In this document: piece after piece, positions 60,803 to 64,000 of the stretch
Layout: each line of letters opens with the position of its first letter
Numbering within the stretch: position 1 is the first letter of the stretch
NCBI RefSeq assembly: GCF_039729145.1
Contig: NZ_CP155793.1
Location: 2,604,001 to 2,668,000, forward strand
DNA: 64,000 bases
Origin: Microbacterium sp. SY138
Lineage (GTDB): Bacteria; Actinomycetota; Actinomycetes; Actinomycetales; Microbacteriaceae
Direction of reading: 5' to 3'
Translations under genes and position numbers: made by a program
The notes under the pieces: model-generated
The model's input: the letters and a program-made list of their open reading frames with translations, nothing else
The model's database searches: none
What the model was told of the DNA's origin: nothing

Positions 60803-61264
60803 ATGGCCAACCTCGACGAGACCGACCGACGGATCCTCACGGTGCTCGACACCGACCCACGGCGCCCGGTGGCCCTGATCGCCCAGGACCTCGGCCTCGC
60901 ACGCGGCACCGTGCACGCACGTCTCGACCGTCTCGAGTCGGGTGGCTATCTGCGTGCGCACAGCTCGCGCATCCTCCCGCAGGCACTGGGCCGCGGCGTC
61001 GCCGCCTCGATCCTCGTCGAGCTCGACCAGCACAAGATCACCGCCGCGATCGAGGCGCTCAGCCGTGTTCCCGAGGTGCTGGAGTGCTTCGCGCCGGCCG
61101 GTGACACCGACCTGCTGCTGCGCGTCGTCGCCCGGGACCCGGACGACCTCTACCGCGTCGCCGAGGTGGTGCGGCTGTGCCCCGGCATCCTCCGCACCTC
61201 GACGAGCCTGTTCCTGCGCGAGGTCATCCCCTACCGGGTGAGCGCACTGCTGCAGGCGGAGTGA
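60803..61264 (+). CDS. Lrp/AsnC-family transcriptional regulator
   Basis: A 153-residue regulator: helix-turn-helix at about 5-50 (LDETDRRILTVLDTDPRRPV; GLARGTVHARLDRLESGGYL) and a C-terminal RAM/AsnC sensor domain (EVLECFAPAGDTDLLLRVVA). I prefer ATG 60803 (MANLDETDRR) on family length; GTG 60788 and 60794 are possible. The perfect palindrome upstream suggests self-regulation. Family ligands are amino acids; it may sense products of the adjacent amino-acid salvage operon, which is inference. Confidence 0.88.
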   Translation: MANLDETDRRILTVLDTDPRRPVALIAQDLGLARGTVHARLDRLESGGYLRAHSSRILPQALGRGVAASILVELDQHKITAAIEALSRVPEVLECFAPAGDTDLLLRVVARDPDDLYRVAEVVRLCPGILRTSTSLFLREVIPYRVSALLQAE

Positions 61265-61276
61265 GCGTCTCGCCCG

Positions 61277-62209
61277 TCAGCCGATGATGCGCGCGCCCGG
61301 AACGGGACCGTGCACATGCAGGGGGTCGAGCCCTCCCTCCCGCAGCGAGGACTGCACGTCCTGTGCGGTCTCGGGATCGGGGCACAGCAGGGCCACGGTG
61401 GGTCCGGAACCGGAGACGATGCCCTGCAACGCGCCGGCAGCGACCCCCTGACGGATCGTGTCGGCGAGGTCGGGTCGCTCGTAGAGGGCCGCAGCCTGCA
61501 GATCGTTGAACAGCGTCTCGGCGAGCCTCACCGGGTCGCCCGACCGGAGCGCCTGCAGCACCGGGATCGGCACGTCGAGCGACAGCGGCGGATCGTCGGC
61601 GAGAGCCCCCTCCTCCTCGCGCAGCAGGTCGAGGCGCTCGTAGACCACGGGCGTCGAGAGCCCCTGCTCGCTGGGCACCAGGATCCAGTCGAAGCGTCCG
61701 CGCGCGAGTGCCGGGTTGAGCTGATCGCCGCGACCGGTGCCGACCGCCGTGCCGCCGTGCAGCGCGAAGGGCACATCCGCGCCGAGACGCGCGGCGAGGT
61801 CGTGCAGGCGCGTCTGCGACAGCCCGGTGCCCCACAGCGCATCGCAGGCGACCAGGGCGGCCGCAGCATCCGCAGACCCTCCCCCCATGCCCCCCGCGAC
61901 GGGCACACTCTTGCGGATCTCCAGGGCGACTCCGCCGCGATGATCCACGGCCGCGGCGAGCAGCTTGGCCGCACGCATCGCGAGGTTGCGGTCGTCGAGA
62001 GGAACCGAGCCGATGTCTTCCACACCCGAGACCGTGACCGAGAAGTCGTCGGCCGGGCGCGCGATCACGTCTTCGTAGAGGGAGACCGCCTGGAACACCG
62101 TCGCCAGCGCGTGGTAGCCGTCGTCATGCCGCCCGCCGACCCCGAGGAAGACGTTGATCTTCCCCGGGGCGCGCACGTGCACGGAATCGGTGAACGCGGC
62201 ATGGCTCAT
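61277..62209 (-). CDS. ispE: 4-diphosphocytidyl-2-C-methyl-D-erythritol kinase
   Basis: A 310-residue GHMP kinase of the MEP isoprenoid pathway. The substrate-end motif APGKINVFLGVGGRHDDGYH at the N-terminus, the ATP-binding PVAGGMGGGSADAAAAL (about 100) and the C-terminal GSGPTVALL (about 265) are canonical. ATG 62209, 7 bp after the preceding AKR stop. It belongs with rsmA in a conserved leftward block; the AKR gene between them is the extra element. Confidence 0.95.
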   Translation of the reverse strand: MSHAAFTDSVHVRAPGKINVFLGVGGRHDDGYHALATVFQAVSLYEDVIARPADDFSVTVSGVEDIGSVPLDDRNLAMRAAKLLAAAVDHRGGVALEIRKSVPVAGGMGGGSADAAAALVACDALWGTGLSQTRLHDLAARLGADVPFALHGGTAVGTGRGDQLNPALARGRFDWILVPSEQGLSTPVVYERLDLLREEEGALADDPPLSLDVPIPVLQALRSGDPVRLAETLFNDLQAAALYERPDLADTIRQGVAAGALQGIVSGSGPTVALLCPDPETAQDVQSSLREGGLDPLHVHGPVPGARIIG

Positions 62210-62216
62210 GATCGGG

Positions 62217-63284
62217 TCACAGCTCCGAGGACTTCGCCCACAGGTTGACGTCGATGGCGCCGGCGAGCTCGTCGATGCGGGCGAGCTCCTCCGTCGTGAA
62301 GGCGGGTCCGTTCACCGCCGCGATGTTCTCGTCCAGCTGTTCGGGACGGGAAGCGCCGATCAGTGCGGAGGCCACGACGGGGGTGCGCAGCGTCCACTGC
62401 AGGGCGAGCTGCGCGAGCGACTGGCCGCGTCCCTGCGCGACCTCGTTGAGTGAACGCAGCGTCTGCACCGCGTCGTCGGTGAGCCGCCCCTCCGGCAGCG
62501 AGCCGCGCTTCTGCGCGCGCTCGGCCGTACCGTCGCCGAGGTACTTGTCGGTGAGCAGCCCCTGCGCCAGCGGCGTGAAGGCGATCGCCCCCAGGCCCGA
62601 CTGCTCGAGGGTGTCGGTCAGGCCGTCCTCGACCCAGCGGTTGAGGATCGAGTATGCGGGCTGATGGATGACCAGCGGCGTGCCGAGGTCCTTCGCGACC
62701 GCGACGGCCTCGGCCGTGCGCTCGGCGCTGTAGGACGAGATCCCGACGTACAGGGCCTTGCCCTGCCGCACCAGGGTGTCGAGCGCGCCGACCGTCTCGG
62801 CGATCGGGGTGACCGGGTCGACGCGGTGCGAGTAGAAGATGTCGACGTAGTCGAGACCCATGCGGGTCAAGGACTGCTCTGCACTGGCGAGGATGTACTT
62901 GCGGCTCGCGAAGTCGCCGTAGGGGCCGGGCCACATGTCCCACCCGGCCTTCGACGAGATGATCAGCTCGTCGCGGTACGGGCGGAGGTCTTCGGCGAAG
63001 ATGCGCCCGAAGTTCTTCTCGGCCGAGCCGTAGGGCGGGCCGTAGTTGTTCGCCAGATCGAAGTGCGTGATGCCGCGGTCGAACGCGTGGCGCAGCAGTG
63101 CGCGCTGGTTGTCGAGCGGGATGTTGTCGCCGAAGTTCCACCACAGCCCGAGCGAGATCGGGGGCAGGTAGAGGCCGGACGTGCCGACCTGGCGGTAGGC
63201 GAACTGCTGGTAGCGGTTCTCGTCCGCCGCATACGGACGGTGCAGCTCGGGGACATCGGGGCGGAAGCGGGGGGAGTCGGTCAC
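62217..63284 (-). CDS. Aldo/keto reductase, L-glyceraldehyde-3-phosphate reductase (YghZ/Gpr)-like
   Basis: A 355-residue AKR from GTG 63284, 9 bp after the rsmA stop. The catalytic tetrad is complete: Asp and Tyr in HFDLANNYGPPYG, Lys in ISSKAGWDMWPGP, His in FYSHRVDP. GWDMWPGPYGDFASRKY is the signature of the Gpr/Kv-beta-like AKR14 group. It contrasts with the two His-less AKRs at 1625 and 4587. Likely NADPH-dependent reduction of small aldehydes such as methylglyoxal. Confidence 0.9.
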   Translation of the reverse strand: MTDSPRFRPDVPELHRPYAADENRYQQFAYRQVGTSGLYLPPISLGLWWNFGDNIPLDNQRALLRHAFDRGITHFDLANNYGPPYGSAEKNFGRIFAEDLRPYRDELIISSKAGWDMWPGPYGDFASRKYILASAEQSLTRMGLDYVDIFYSHRVDPVTPIAETVGALDTLVRQGKALYVGISSYSAERTAEAVAVAKDLGTPLVIHQPAYSILNRWVEDGLTDTLEQSGLGAIAFTPLAQGLLTDKYLGDGTAERAQKRGSLPEGRLTDDAVQTLRSLNEVAQGRGQSLAQLALQWTLRTPVVASALIGASRPEQLDENIAAVNGPAFTTEELARIDELAGAIDVNLWAKSSEL

Positions 63285-63293
63285 GGTGCCAGA

Positions 63294-64000
63294 TTACTGG
63301 GTGGGAGCGACGTCGTCGGTGACGATCTCCGCAGCGGCGTCCGCCGCCGGGGCGTGCTGCGCGATGCGCTGGTAGTCCTCGACCGTGAGGTCTTCTCCGC
63401 GTGCAGTCGGGGCGACACCGGCGGCGATCAGCACCTCCGACGCCGCGGCCGAGCTGCCGAAGATCCCGGAGAGGGCCTGGCGGAGCATCTTGCGGCGCTG
63501 GTTGAACGCCGCGTCCACGATCTGGAACGTGCGGCGACGCTCCTCCTCGGTGCCGCGCTCGCCCTCGGAGCGGTCGAAGCCGACGAGCAGGCTGTCGACG
63601 TTCGGCACCGGCCAGAACACCTGGCGGGAGACGTTTCCGGACAGCTTCCACTCCCCGTACCAGGCGGCCTTGACGCTGGGCGAGCCGTAGATCTTCGAGC
63701 CGGGCTTCGCGGCCAGGCGCTCGGCGACCTCGGCCTGGACCATCACGACGCCGCGCTGGAGGTAGGCGAAGTTCTCGAGGAAGTGCAGCAGCACCGGCAC
63801 CGAGACGTTGTAGGGCAGGTTGGCCACCAGCACGGTGGGCTCCCCCGGCAGCGCGGTGATGCGCAGCGCATCCGCATCGACGACCGTGAGCCGATCGGCC
63901 TCGACGCCGTGCTCGGCCGCGGTCTGCGCGAGGCGGGCGGCCAGTCGGTGATCGATCTCGACGGCTGTGACGGAGGCGCCGGTCTCGAGGATCGCGAGCG
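63294..64000 (-). CDS. rsmA: 16S rRNA dimethyladenosine transferase, 5' end outside window
   Basis: The C-terminal 235 codons of RsmA/KsgA, open to the window edge. The methyltransferase core shows VTAVEIDHRLAARL (SAM-binding acidic loop), VVDADAL and the catalytic NLPYNVSVP, followed by QAEVAERLAAKPGSKIYG and the C-terminal helical domain with FNQRRKMLRQAL. It dimethylates two adjacent adenosines near the 3' end of 16S rRNA. Ends in a short acidic tail (EIVTDDVAPTQ). Located upstream of AKR and ispE on the same strand. Confidence 0.95.
   Translation of the reverse strand, partial: LAILETGASVTAVEIDHRLAARLAQTAAEHGVEADRLTVVDADALRITALPGEPTVLVANLPYNVSVPVLLHFLENFAYLQRGVVMVQAEVAERLAAKPGSKIYGSPSVKAAWYGEWKLSGNVSRQVFWPVPNVDSLLVGFDRSEGERGTEEERRRTFQIVDAAFNQRRKMLRQALSGIFGSSAAASEVLIAAGVAPTARGEDLTVEDYQRIAQHAPAADAAAEIVTDDVAPTQ

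Overview
The window is high-GC DNA (about 70% G+C by eye) with actinobacterial content: DUF222/HNH (13E12-type) endonuclease genes, LacI-type TGTGA-N-CG-N-TCACA operators, and an rsmA–ispE neighbourhood. A Microbacteriaceae genome such as Microbacterium would fit, but that is inference. I see no rRNA, tRNA, CRISPR array, integrase or insertion sequence.

Region 1 (1-30616) is an amine/aromatic catabolic island bracketed by two directly repeated cassettes, each a leftward DUF222-HNH gene plus rightward SMR efflux gene(s). The left cassette (1-1352) is cut by the window edge and its SMR pair has collapsed into one short hybrid; the right one (28286-30616) is intact. Between them are: a redox module (two unusual aldo/keto reductases, SDR, zinc alcohol dehydrogenase, two esterases, MFS exporter; 1625-8775); a TetR regulator with matching operators; a copper amine oxidase (tynA-type); a FeaR-like AraC regulator; a MoaF-like protein; an NTF2-like protein; a branched-chain-type ABC importer with a permease-ATPase fusion; two SDRs; an APC permease with a structured leader; a second MoaF-like protein; a YtcJ-like amidohydrolase; a GMC oxidoreductase; and an aldehyde dehydrogenase. 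The likely logic is amine import, oxidation to aldehyde by the amine oxidase, then oxidation to acid by the aldehyde dehydrogenase, with side-chain and ester chemistry around it.

Region 2 (30682-32697) holds small unknown genes, an SDR and a paralogue of the membrane protein at 8817-9368.

Region 3 (32811-41047) is sugar and cell-wall salvage: murQ and a BadF-type kinase divergent from a MurR/RpiR regulator, then a ChvE-GguAB sugar ABC importer controlled by a LacI regulator with recognisable operators.

Region 4 (41228-60485) is a rightward run of 13 genes: N-acyl-D-amino-acid deacylase, three serine hydrolases without signal peptides, a dipeptide ABC importer (with another permease-ATPase fusion), a 1110-residue fusion of an S9 peptidase with a beta-lactamase-family hydrolase, an M20 deacylase, a GNAT acyltransferase, an N-succinylamino-acid-racemase-like enolase-superfamily enzyme, and a PucR regulator. 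The parts read as a system for importing and dismantling D-amino-acid-containing (probably peptidoglycan-derived) peptides and converting D- to L-amino acids through N-acyl intermediates. Together with murQ, the kinase and MurR next door, this is the most interesting candidate system here.

Region 5 (60486-64000) has a repeat-bearing intergenic stretch, an Lrp/AsnC regulator and the conserved block rsmA - aldo/keto reductase - ispE on the minus strand, which looks like core chromosome.
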